Shown here one piece after another: positions 13,111 through 23,409 of a stretch of 64,000 bases of DNA. The notes under the pieces were generated by a model. It saw nothing but the letters and a program-made list of their open reading frames with translations. It made no database searches and was not told the origin of the DNA. Both the position numbers and the translations under genes were made by a program. The DNA lies in assembly GCA_028023455.1 (NCBI GenBank), contig JAQFVV010000012.1:9462499-9526498 (forward strand), in the 5' to 3' direction. Positions within the stretch are counted from its first letter, which is position 1; the number at the start of each line of letters is the position of its first letter. Source of the stretch: Epiperipatus broadwayi. Its lineage: Eukaryota; Onychophora; Udeonychophora; Euonychophora; Peripatidae.

Positions 13111-13784
13111 TAAATTGCAATATTTTTATTATTAAAAAATCTTCATTAAATTTATAGCTATAAAACATCGTTCATCGGGATTAACTATCTACCAGTTGAT
13201 GATAAGATTGAATTAATGATAGAATTCTATTAGAAAATGCATAAGAGAGTAAAAATGCAATTCCCAATTGTGTGTCAGAAAAGAGAAAGCCTCTTTTAAC
13301 CTTCCCTAAGTGCATCTTTAAGTTTATCTGAAGTACTCTACAAGCATATCTAGATAAGTGAGAAAGATGCTCTGAATAAAGATTTCCTTTGCATAAAAAA
13401 AAATCAGAGAAAGAAATCTTATACTCTCAGTTTCGTTTGGAGTTTATTCTAAATACAATAATAAAAGTCTAGAGAAGTAAAAGGGAGGGTTGAGGTTAAC
13501 ATAATAAGAACAGAGACTTTTAAAATATTAACTGTTTTTGTATAACAAATTCAATAACAAAAGAATAAATCATTTAAAATTAGTAGTAAAAAATCAGTAC
13601 ATTACTAAACATTTTAACTTACAACACAGTACTTTCAAGTGAAATTCTATTATTCTTAAATTTTTACTTATTAGAATAAAAATAAGAAAAAATAAAATAA
13701 ACGTTGTTTGAATGAGATAAGATTAGGCGACATTTTAATTTAATATACATTTGTATGAGAGAGAAAGAGAAAAAAATGAAACTG
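13111..13784. other. AT-rich non-coding stretch
   Basis: No recognisable feature, only A-rich stretches and short unremarkable open frames. Confidence 0.55.
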
Positions 13785-14080
13785 TATTTCTCTGAAAGTT
13801 TGTGAAGATGATAATTATATGTTGGGTAATTTCCCTCATTTAATATTAATTGTACTTTGAAAAACATAAATTTTATTTAAATTTTTTAAATACATTCACA
13901 ACACAATGTTTTGCATGGAATTTTTATTCTCTTTTTCAGGCATTTCTGGCCTTACCAGTAACAGTATGAGCAAGAGAAAGAAGAACTGGGGCCTTTAGAT
14001 TCATGTATATTATATTTAAGGAGGTGTTCTATCGATCTAGGCTACTCTGTCAATGGCAACATTCTAGTGAAATATTCCTA
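13785..14080 (-). repeat. Family C tRNA-like repeat, copy C1 (adjacent to PLE relic)
   Basis: On the minus strand it shows, in order, the degenerate tRNA-like head (GTAGCCTAGATCGATAGA), the AATCTAAAGG segment, the degraded central GCCTGAAAAAGAG block, the TTTAAATAAA segment and a tail ending near ATTACCCAACATATAA. The same order occurs in the copies at 16.0, 27.0-27.6 and 38.2-38.7 kb. It begins about 20 bp beyond the end of the PLE relic and in the same orientation, so it may be that element's downstream repeat. Confidence 0.6.
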
Positions 14081-14094
14081 TATTTATCTATGAA

Positions 14095-15500
14095 GGTCCT
14101 TTTGATTTTTTAATGAGTGATTTCAAATGCTAGGTTTGTTTATGATGTTAATTGCCATTGTTATGTGAGAAGATTCTTTAAATTGTATTATTTGTGTTTT
14201 TTCCTCTCTATCAAATTTTTTTGTCATTTCCCAATCCAACATGTTGATTTTTTTAGATCTGATTATTTCATTTCTAATCATCAGTTTGTGTTATTTTAAA
14301 TGCTTTTCAATGGAGGAGCTGGCATCCCTAATAGACGTCTTTCCGCATTCACGTACTACATCAGAATTGCAGTTTTGGTTTTGCAACATTTCAAGTTTAG
14401 ATTTTGTAAGGTCAGAATTCTTCTTAGAGTGCTATTGCATGAGAAAGCTGTGTTGATGTTATATAGACTGTAGAATTTCTTTAATTTATCTGTAATCCCT
14501 TGTGTATATAAATATAAGTACAATACTTATAATTAATTTTTTCTTTTGATGTTTCTTTCTGTTTTCTATTTAGTTTTCTTAATGACAGTTGATGGATAAT
14601 TATTTTTCACCAAAGCTTGTCCTATATAGATCTTTTTTTTTTAACCATATTACTGATTTCTAAAAAAAGTTCTTTTGCTCTGTTCTATAGTGATAATATA
14701 TTTCTATGCTTTGTGATTCTGTCATGATTGAATGTGCATGCTAAGTATTTTCTTATGTGTGAGCATTTTTTGTAAACTATAGTTTTGTTTTTGCCATGAG
14801 GAACTCTTATCATAAGGGTGTTGGCGAATGCCATTTGTTGTTCTTGTTCTGATTTTAATGAGAATTAATTGAAGGAGATATGTTATTCATGTGTTCAAAA
14901 TTTTGTAACAGTACTTCAACATGCAACCATCCATATGCCAAATGTAGCATTAACATGGTAAAGCCAGAATATAGGTGGATGAAGAGTAGAATTTATAATT
15001 GTGGTTTCCAAGTTTTTCCATAAAAATGTTGCTAATCAGGAGTGCAAGTGATGAGTCCATAGCCATTTCTTGATTTTACTGAAAGAATTCTATGTTGTTG
15101 TTATATAGAATGTTAATAGTTCCAATAGAAAGGATTATTCTGGCTTGTGAATATTATTGTCACTTAATCTTTTCTTATGATACACATTATCAGTTTAATC
15201 TTTTCCTTATGTAAACAATACTTCATCCCAGGGTACATTTATAAATAAGCATTCCACATCAAAGCTTACTAATATGTCCATTTTTTCAATATTCATGATA
15301 TTGATTAATTCCACAAAGTATTTAGAATTTCTGACAACATATGCCCAAAAACTGAGAACCTTAAGAAATCTTGACAAATTTTGAAAAAAATGACTTTCTA
15401 GAGTTAACAATAGATTTTAATGCACATGGTCCTTATGAATTTTAGATAGACCATAAAAATGTGGAATGAACCACAGATAAAAAAAAATATCTGCAATCAA
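14095..15500 (-). pseudogene. Penelope-like retroelement relic (RT plus GIY-YIG-like tail)
   Basis: Reading the minus strand from 15500 downward in shifting frames gives a Penelope-type order. FYGLSKIHK is followed by VRNSKYFVELI, then the RT motif A region DILVSFDVECLFINVP (15207-15290), a degraded M-SSLALLISNIFMEK block, and HGKTKT-like and HTDKYL-like traces. Near 14.3-14.5 kb come YTQGITDKLKKFYSLYNI and TAFSCNSTLRRIL. The region ends with a decayed cysteine/GIY-YIG-like segment (ECGKTSIRD) and DWEMTKKFDREEKTQI. In PLEs the product is a reverse transcriptase with or without a GIY-YIG endonuclease. Many stops and frameshifts make this copy dead. Family C repeats lie on both sides in inverted orientation. 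Confidence 0.85.
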
Positions 15501-15954
15501 TATAACACTAAAACATCTTTTCAAAGTCATAGCACTATATGAAGAATCTTAACTTCTACAAAACAAACTTGCAATGTTGAAAAACAAAAACTATGTTTAG
15601 GGAATGTCATGTAATTGTAGAAGGATACATAAAGTGAAACCAATTGCACTACTGAAAAGCAATTTAAAAAACACAAAACAATGAATAGAAATAAAAAAAA
15701 AACATATATCTAAAGTAGATTATATGTGTACTAATCAACATAATTGATTAGGAATAGACTAAATATTGAACCGAGAGAGAAAAAGTTACAAAAAAGAATA
15801 TTTAAAGCTTTTCATGTGCAATGGCAAACAACTACATAAGTCATAATTCATAATTTTTTGAAACTATTTATTAGCCTTGCCCTGAGGAAAAAGTAAAGAA
15901 ATCAGGAGTATGCACATAAATAAGCATATAAAATTTCTATGGACAGTTACCTTT

Positions 15955-16175
15955 GATAAAATAGCCTAGTTGATTAGAGTATAAGTTTAAATTCATTATC
16001 ATGTAATCTAAAAGTTCTAGATTTGGTTCTCTTGTTAATACTTTCACTGGTCAGATCAGCAACACCCGAAGAGAGAAAAATTTTATCAAAACATTGCGTT
16101 ATATTCTACTCTGTGTGACAATACTAAGAATTGAATGTATTTGAAAAGTTTAAATAAATTTTTAAAGTTGAGATT
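15955..16175 (+). repeat. Family C tRNA-like repeat, copy C2
   Basis: Plus strand: GCCTAGTTGATTAGAGTATA (A-box-like head), AATCTAAAAGTTCTAGATTTGG (B-box-like region), CAGCAACACCCGAAGAGAG (degraded central block), AACATTGCGTTA, and TTTGAAAAGTTTAAATAAAT. It is inverted relative to C1. The two bracket the PLE relic, leaving about 450 bp of unrecognised sequence between C2 and the PLE start. Confidence 0.6.
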
Positions 16176-16652
16176 GTGCTTGTAACAAGAATACATATAG
16201 TATATAAACTTGTTTTGCCAAATTGGATTTTTTTAAAAATATATTCTACCAAAAAAAAATCTATGCATTGTCTGCACAATTTAGAATAGTGGTGGTTTTA
16301 AGAAATGAAGATTCTTGGATCAATTCCAACTAAATAAAGTTAAAAAAAAATTGTGCCTAGACTATCCATCTCTTCAATGTCACACTAACATCTTAATGTT
16401 TAGAGCAACTGATCATATGATTATTTTTTATATTTTTGCAGTATTGTTCAAAATTCTATTATTAAAGTCTATAAATGTTTAAAATGTAGACAAATCTTTA
16501 AAAATTATATTTAATAATTTGAATGCTTTTCTTATCAAATGGCTAATCTTTACATCTTTAAATAATTCAGTATATTTTTTGAATAAATCTTAAATTATTC
16601 AAAAATTGATAGATATCTATAAATATATATTAACTTCTCTGTCTTAAGAGAG

Positions 16653-16876
16653 TTTCAATAAAAAAAATGCAATTCAATTGCAGTTTGCAATTATGCTCTC
16701 CCTAACTAAATTTGTTTTACCATCTCAAATTTAAAATTACATCATAAAATAGTGGCATCTCATACTGCACAATGTAGATTTAAATGTATTTTGAAAAGCA
16801 TTTGTCATCACTATTAATTAATTGACCAAAAGATAAACTCACTTGAAAAAAACTTTTTTCCAAACTTTTCTGTTTC
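16653..16876. repeat. Flank duplicated in inverted orientation at about 60.94-61.17 kb
   Basis: This ordinary-looking AT-rich sequence has no repeat hallmark of its own, yet it recurs almost unchanged as reverse complement next to the A copy at 60.4 kb. Here it is the left flank of family A copy A2 and includes the left target duplication at its edge. Confidence 0.85.
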
Positions 16877-16990
16877 TTACTAACTCTTTAATATATAGGG
16901 TATATGAGCACAGACTTTCAAACGACCCATCACTCTCCACTCTATCTAATAACACTGATACACTCAAGCACATATATGCTGAAAAGATAA

Positions 16991-17050
16991 ATAATCACTA
17001 ATATACGTATTTCATGCTAAACCAGCAATCATCAGTTCGTCCAGATTATC
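16991..17050 (-). ncRNA. Type I hammerhead ribozyme motif, family A
   Basis: On the minus strand it has an intact CTGATGA, stem II TGCT/AGCA, intact GAAA, short self-complementary stem III ATACGTAT and outer helix TAATC/GATTA. Inner stem I is weakened by changes to ACGAA opposite TTAGT. Core residues are complete. Confidence 0.6.
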
Positions 17051-17235
17051 ATCTCCCACACATATATACTGTAAGTGCTCAGATATATATTAAGATAGAC
17101 AATCTTTATACTTTAATGGACAGGCTCCAATCTACTACACACTCCAACTCTTCAACTGTCCATCCAATTGAAGTATAAAGATTGTCTATCTTAATATATA
17201 TCTGAGCACTTATAGTATATATGTGTGGGAGATGA

Positions 17236-17293
17236 TAATCTGGACCAACTGATGATTGCTGGTTTAGCATGTAATACGTATATTGGTGATTAT
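17236..17293 (+). ncRNA. Hammerhead ribozyme motif, family A, GAAA mutated
   Basis: The architecture is complete (TAATC/GATTA, ACCAA/TTGGT, CTGATGA, TGCT/AGCA, ATACGTAT), but the conserved GAAA is GTAA, replacing an invariant A. It is predicted inactive. The same lesion is present in the copy at 60528-60585, which proves close descent. Confidence 0.65.
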
Positions 17294-18160
17294 TTATCTT
17301 TTCAGCATATATGTGCTTGAGTGTATCAGTGTTATTAGATAGAGTGGAGAGTGATGGGTCGTTTGAAAGTCTGTGCTTATATACCCTATATATTACATAT
17401 ATAGACACAGGTATATTATAAGCTTGTGTTTCAGTTATTACTAACTCTTTAAATAAATAGTTTTTCCCATTGTTATGATCATTAGTTCTCTAACTTTATT
17501 CTTCACATTACAAAATTGCCATAATTTTTATAATTGTCTCTGTAATAATGAGTCTCATTTAATAATTATTTTGTTGCAGAATTATCTTAATAAGTAATTT
17601 CTTTTCACTTATCAATATTTGTAAAATATTGATCATATAATGTCAACTATATTCATTTCAAATCTCCCTTTTGTGGATTTTCAATTCAATACCTTTTCAA
17701 CAACCAAATAATTAAGATATCAATAACTGACATTTTACAAGATTCCAAACAGATTTGTTTTTCCAAATCCAACTATAAAGCCAGTGAGATATGATCTGTC
17801 TAGATATTACAGGAGTTTCATTAAAGATTTTAAACAATTCATAATAATTGCACTCATCAGCTTCATAAATAAAATTTAACAGACATTAACATAGATGGGG
17901 CAAACACTCTTCATAAATCACATAGCTAATGATCATTATATCTATGGATAAAATAGTAGACTTTAAATACATAATAAAGACTCTAGTGAATTTATTCTTC
18001 TGTTGAAATCTTTACAGATTCTCTTATGATTTTTTAGTAGTTAAACACTAAAAAAAATACCATAAGTTAAATAATAAATTACTATATTTTTATAAACTCT
18101 CTACTTTCTTCTCTTTTCCTATTCATCTATTCAATATCAAGCTACACTACAATAAAACAT

Positions 18161-18312
18161 TTAATATACAGGGTATATGAGAACAGACTTTCACATGACC
18201 CGCCACTCTATCCCATATCACTGATACACTTGAACATCATATATGTTGAAAAGATAAATAATCACCAATATGTATTTCATGCTAAAGCAGCAATCATCAG
18301 TTGGTCCAGATT
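18161..18312 (-). mobile_element. Truncated family A copy A3 with hammerhead motif
   Basis: A single minus-sense unit runs from the TACAGGGTATATGAG end to GGTCCAGATTA, where it stops abruptly at the 5' edge of the ribozyme. The hammerhead at 18259-18312 keeps CTGATGA, GAAA, ACCAA/TTGGT, TAATC/GATTA and stem II TGCT/AGCA. Its stem III is ATACAT. Breaking exactly at the start of stem I is unusual and may mark an RNA end. Confidence 0.65.
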
Positions 18313-18850
18313 AAAACTCTTCTATTCTTTAGTTATTGAAAAAGTGTTTATCAACTTCATTATTACTATATTTTTTATCACTGTTATTCATCATCAAATA
18401 GTCAACATTTCTGTACTTTTAAGATGTTAATTAGTTAACTATTTTTGATCAAAGACAAATCAATACTATCTTCAGAATTAATTAAAATTATCTGATTAGT
18501 GTAAGTGATTTAACATTTTTAATTTCACATTAAGTTTGATTTACAATAAAAAAAATAAATATCAGAAAGTTGTTTTGTGAACCTTATATTCTACTCATAG
18601 CAAGCTTCTAATCTATTACTTTTTTATATTTAAAAAGCATTTGCTGCAGATATTTATAAAACTTATATTTGATAAGATTAATATGGAAAAATATATACAA
18701 AGAAACAATCGAGAAGCTTAGACAAATCTAGTTATGAAGACTTCCGTTCCAATTAGAAAAATCAGCTGTAAATACCCTACTTAGTTTTATCACAGTAACT
18801 GATTCAAGAGAATAAAAACAAAATTTTAGTTTAATCAATTAAATTAAAAC

Positions 18851-19190
18851 ACTATATAGGCTTAAAACTGCACATACATATGTAATGTATGCGGGATTCG
18901 AACTCAGACTTTCACAGGATCTTCAAATCTCCATGCCATCTCATATTGCTGACCCACCTGATCATACACATGTTGAAAAGATAAATAATCACCAATATAT
19001 GTATTTCGTACTAAACCAGCACTCATTAGTTGGTCCAGATTACCATCTCAACATATATATACAATCAGTGCTCAGCTTTATATTAAGATAGCCAATCTTC
19101 ATACTTTAATGAAAAGGCTTCAAACTACTCCAATCTACAACTCTTCAAGCTTCCATTTCATTGAAAATCGGATGATGGAACGATTAAATG
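18851..19190 (-). mobile_element. Family A copy A4 with B-box-like end
   Basis: It starts with AGGCTTAAAACTGCAC and the B-box-like GCGGGATTCGAACTCAGAC (reverse complement GTCTGAGTTCGAATCCCGC), and runs through the hammerhead at 18986-19045 to about 19190. Stem II here is GTGCT/AGTAC with a proper closing G-C pair next to GAAA. The core is CTAATGA, with an invariant G lost, so it is predicted inactive. This copy and A5 suggest the ancestral stem II was GTGCT/AGCAC. Confidence 0.7.
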
Positions 19191-19199
19191 AAACTGTTA

Positions 19200-21000
19200 C
19201 ACATAGTTCTTTACCTACATTTAATAAAAATATCAGGTTGCTACAGAACTTAAAGTACTTTTATTTTAGTAAATTAGATATGAATTATATCACAAAATAG
19301 TGAAGAATGGGATTAAAAAAATTTTCCAAGTACAGTAGTTGAAAAAATTCTACAATCTTAATACTTTTTTTCTGAAAGTTGCTCATGGCTAATAAGTTAG
19401 TCATCCAACGTCAAGAAATAAATATCTAGGCAATCTTAGTTGAAATGGGGAGTAAACAAAGATAATTATAAAATCCTTTACCAACTAACAATAAATTGAA
19501 TAGTTTTGAGTTCTATTTCACAGTATTTTTCACAATCTGGAGAGTGAGAATGATACATTCCATATATATATACAAACCATCATTTCATAATTAAAAAAAG
19601 ACTGAAGTTCAAATATGTCTATTAACCTATGCCCTTTTTAATACATCATTCTCAAAAAAGTGATTATTGCATTTCATATACTTCTCTATTTATGCTGTTT
19701 ATTCTTGGTTTATATAAATATTTGGATGTGTGTGATTGTACAAGATGTAATTTATTTTTAATATTTCCATATAGAGGATAAAAGGTTTTTTTATTTTAAA
19801 CATACATTTTTTCCTTTTCGATAGATCATTACAACTAGTAAAATAATTAAAATGTGTTCTTTCTGTAAGTTACTAGATTTTAAAGCTTGAAGAAAAGAAA
19901 AAATCTGATAAACCAGAAATAATACCAAATTTCAATAGATGAAAGATGCTATGACTGTTACTATGGTTACAGCTAGTCCACATTTAACTTCAATAAAAGT
20001 TATTTTAAAATATTTGCCTCCATCAGGTTTTTTTATATAATTTTTTATGCAAATTAATTTTCTTGCAGAGATATTATAACAAATTCAATCAAATATTTTT
20101 ACAACAAATATATTTTACACCCAACATTTAAAAATAAAGTAGAATTCATTCGAATATTAAAATATATGTTGTACGTGCTTTTTTCCCTAAAGGGAGATGA
20201 GGTGATAACAAATGATAACATTTGGTGATTATCGGGGATATTTTGTCACTTCTTGCCCATTCCCTCCACACACACTCAATTCAATTCATTTCAATAACTC
20301 GATATTTAGAGATACTATAAATTCTAAACAATTCTTTATAGCATTAAAATGCATTCTTTATAGTATTAAAATACAGACTATTTTGAAAATACACTTATTA
20401 ATAAAAATTAAAAGAGAAAATAAAAAAATTATAAAATGGCCCTCCCTATATTCTGAACTTTGGTCTATCCTACTGATACATTTTTTGCAGAGGAAAGAAG
20501 CAGGGTAGATAGATGACTATTCAAAATAATCATTAATTATCGATAGTGGTGATTTTACAAGAAATGAAAACAATATATATAGAAAAAGTGTATTCACTGA
20601 CAGTATTTAAAGAAAAAATCAAGAAAAACGAAGATGTGCAGAATATAGTCTGGGATGATATATAATGTTACCATTTAAAAGCAACTAATAATAACACTTT
20701 AAATTTTGGGGGGAAACTTTTAATTAGCTACTAATGGATGATTCCAAATATTCAGTTATTTTGAAAAAACAATAAATGGCATAAGATATAATATATTGTA
20801 CATATACATCTCTTTTATTTTATTATAAATATAATTTATTTGCCAATGAGTTAGAAAAAAATGTTTAATAATTTATTTCTGCTTCTTGTTCTTTTATGCA
20901 TTGATTTATATATATATACCTAATACCATTTATACACCTCCATTCATTACTTTTTATAATGCAATCAAATAAAAATTTAAAAATTTATTTCTTGATATTT
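19200..21000. other. AT-rich non-coding stretch
   Basis: No recognisable gene or repeat. It contains (TA)n patches and A/T homopolymers, and a few short open frames with no motif. Confidence 0.55.
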
Positions 21001-21025
21001 TCTTAGTTGCAACTGACCAGAATTT

Positions 21026-21126
21026 TTTTTTTTTCATGTGTCATAGCATCGGCCGGGAAGCGAACCTACTAACCCGGGACAACTGCTTGTAAGGCGGCTG
21101 TGCTGACCACGACCACCAACGCTTGA
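21026..21126 (-). repeat. tRNA-Val-derived SINE with target duplication
   Basis: The minus strand gives a short tRNA-like unit: AGCGTTGGTGG 5' end, anticodon-arm region CCGCCTTACAAGC, a T-arm CCCGGGTT...CCCGG (interrupted here by an 8-bp insertion TAGTAGGT-like), GATGCTATGACACATGA, then a poly-A tail seen as a T run on the plus strand. The flanking repeats CAACTGACCAGAATTT are exact at 21010-21025 and 21127-21142 (16 bp). The anticodon loop TTTACAA, best seen in the 30.96-kb copy, points to tRNA-Val(UAC). It would be pol III transcribed and LINE mobilised. Confidence 0.85.
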
Positions 21127-21479
21127 CAACTGACCAGAATTTACTATTCAAATATATATGATCATACAATTAGTATATATTTATATCTTTGTAAGTAGAT
21201 ATAACTATATGACACATTATATACAATACCATAGAGCATGAATTTTATGGAATACAAATATTTCAATGATTCCTGTAATTATATATTTTTATACCATTTT
21301 AAAAGATTTAATATTTATAAAATTATTAAAAATGTATAAAGATATATAACTGTAAAATCCATAATGTAGGGTGGTATATGTGATATTGATCATATATATT
21401 TGAAAATTGTAATTCTGATGAAGACTACTGGTTAGTTGAAAGTGTAAAAATTTATATATATATATATTTATTTCATTCC

Positions 21480-22060
21480 ATTATAAAAAGTGATTAATGA
21501 AAGAGTATAATTGGTAATTATGTAAAAATAGGGTTTGATATAAGTGCTAGAAATGCTGAGTAAGAAAGGATTAAGAATCAGTTGTATTATATTCTGCTGA
21601 GCAGCTTTTGATATCTTAATCCTGATATGATACTCAAAGCAATGACTAGTAGAGGAGAGGGTTGTGGGTAAAGATATAATATAAATGTATACAAATTTGG
21701 CCACACCTTTGAGCCTACATGATTTAGCATTGTGTGTATAGAAAGGAATGATTCTAAACACAACATAAAGGAATCATGACATATCACCAACAATGCTAAC
21801 TCGATAAATGAAAAGGAATTCTTTCCCCCTCTCTAAACAGTGGACCATTTAACTTATTTGTATACATTTATATAAAATTTACATTATATTTTTTATCCAT
21901 AAATCTTTCATCATCTAGTCATTGCTATAAGTATATTAGGATTAAGATATCAAAAGCTGCTTCAGCATACTATAATAAGACTTTGATTCATAAGCTTTTC
22001 TTATTCAGAAATCCTAGTACTTATATCAAACTACAATTGTATAGGAAAAGTAAGCCAACG
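21480..22060. repeat. Long inverted repeat (hairpin element), about 580 bp
   Basis: The left arm (about 21518-21740) and right arm (about 21840-22055) are reverse complements with scattered differences. Anchors are CAGCTTTTGATATCTTAATCC at 21.60 kb against its reverse at 21.95 kb, TTTGATATAAGTGCTAG against CTAGTACTTATATCAAA, and AAATGTATACAAAT against its reverse near 21.86 kb. There is no coding potential, tRNA box or hammerhead core. It is best called a hairpin MITE or foldback; its ends are not sharply defined. Confidence 0.65.
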
Positions 22061-22080
22061 TAATATACAATAGTGTTTAA

Positions 22081-22440
22081 ACCTTTAAACATCATATGAT
22101 CACTATCTCCCATGCTTGCTCATAACTGTTGTTAAAATAGGCAAAACTCTCTCTATACAGTAGTGCCACTCAAAGCAAGACAGAGTAATCAATGGATGCC
22201 AGAAGGCTTGTGCATAAAATTCCTATCTAATGCCTACTCATCTTAAGATCTAGGTGTAGTGCTCTCAGATCCAAGGTTCCTCACTGAGAAAGGCCACAAG
22301 CCAGAAACTAATTTGGGGATACTGGATGAGTAGGCACTAGATAGGAATTTTATGCACAAATCTTCTGGCATCCATTGATTACTCTGTCTTGCTTTGAGTG
22401 GCACTACTGTATGGAGAGAGTTTTGCATATTTTAAAAACA
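22081..22440. mobile_element. Family B foldback element, copy B1
   Basis: Two inverted arms (about 22140-22240 and 22320-22430) share CAATGGATGCCAGAAG and its reverse. Between them lies one plus-sense hammerhead relic at 22268-22328. Stem I TCCAA...CCTCA, stem II GGC/GCC and GAAAC are present. The core is CTGAGAA and the GTC cleavage triplet is ATT, so it is predicted inactive. An 8-bp AGTGTTTA occurs near both ends but is too short to call a target duplication. Confidence 0.7.
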
Positions 22441-22949
22441 GTGTTTATGATTTATCACTACTTTAGATATATTTGCCTAGTAAGACTTTTTATCATGTAA
22501 GTCATTAAATGTATTATCTCTTTTCTTTGCAATTGTAATCTTAGACATATAAATATTCGGACATTTAAAGAAAAGGTAGACTTATGTAGTTTTAAAAATT
22601 GGTTTTATTCATGTTGAGCACATACATTGTGTATCATAATCATAGCTCTTTTATATTTCTATTGTTGGTGGTATTTATATATACTTGTTTAGATTTAAAT
22701 TCACTTAAATTTATTATGTTTGCAGATAAATCTTATTTAAAATTTTTTTAAAGAGCTCACTTCTTCAAAATAGGGTGCGGGTGTCTTTTTTATTTATTGT
22801 GAACTGATCAAAAACACACAAGGCCCACAAATTTGCTGGACTTAAAGGCTTCCTATATAGGAATGCAAAATTATGTAAATTTGAAATAAAAGTGAAAAAT
22901 CAACACAGAAACATATATCAAAGATTTACAAAACATGGGATATAAATAA

Positions 22950-23240
22950 AGGGGATTTGAATGCAGACTTTTAAGCTATCTTCAGATATCTATTCCATCT
23001 TATATAACCAATACACATGACCAAATGCATATGAATAAAAAAAAAAGATCTCCAATGTATTTTGTGCTGAACCAGCACTTATCAGTTGGTCCAGATCATC
23101 ATCTCCTACACACATATATAATCAGTGCTCAGTTTATATTAAGATAGCAACTCTTCACGCTTTAATAGACAGGCTTACGTGGGAGATGATGATCTGGACC
23201 CACTGATGAGTGCTGGTTCAGCACAAAATATATATATTAA
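22950..23240. mobile_element. Family A divergent foldback copy A5
   Basis: A minus-sense unit (hammerhead 23048-23098) is followed by a short plus-sense unit (hammerhead 23188-23240). Both have the full stem II GTGCT/AGCAC with GGTT loop, stronger than in other A copies. The plus motif keeps CTGATGA. Both have lost the G of GAAA (CAAAA), and the minus one also has CTGATAA. This is an older subfamily that documents the ancestral ribozyme fold. Confidence 0.7.
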
Positions 23241-23409
23241 ACATTGAATGAATAGCTGAAACAAACTTGAAAGTCTGATGTTCAAATTTCTCTTACTTAA
23301 ATAAAACATGGGGAAAAAAATAGATAAAATTTATAGTATGATAGATAGAATCTATAATAAAATGAAAAAACCACTGCAGTCTAAACCTGAAGAGACCAAA
23401 AAGTAAATA

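Larger units (their letters stand above)
16892..17437. mobile_element. Family A foldback retroelement, copy A2
   Basis: It is flanked by the exact 15-bp repeat TTACTAACTCTTTAA at 16877-16891 and 17438-17452. The element is a palindrome: a minus-sense unit on the left and a plus-sense unit on the right, meeting near 17.14 kb. Its outer ends are TATAGGGTATATGAGC and its reverse, with an extra tail ending in TTTCAGTTA on the right. There is no coding capacity. The ends match A1 in reverse orientation. Confidence 0.85.
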
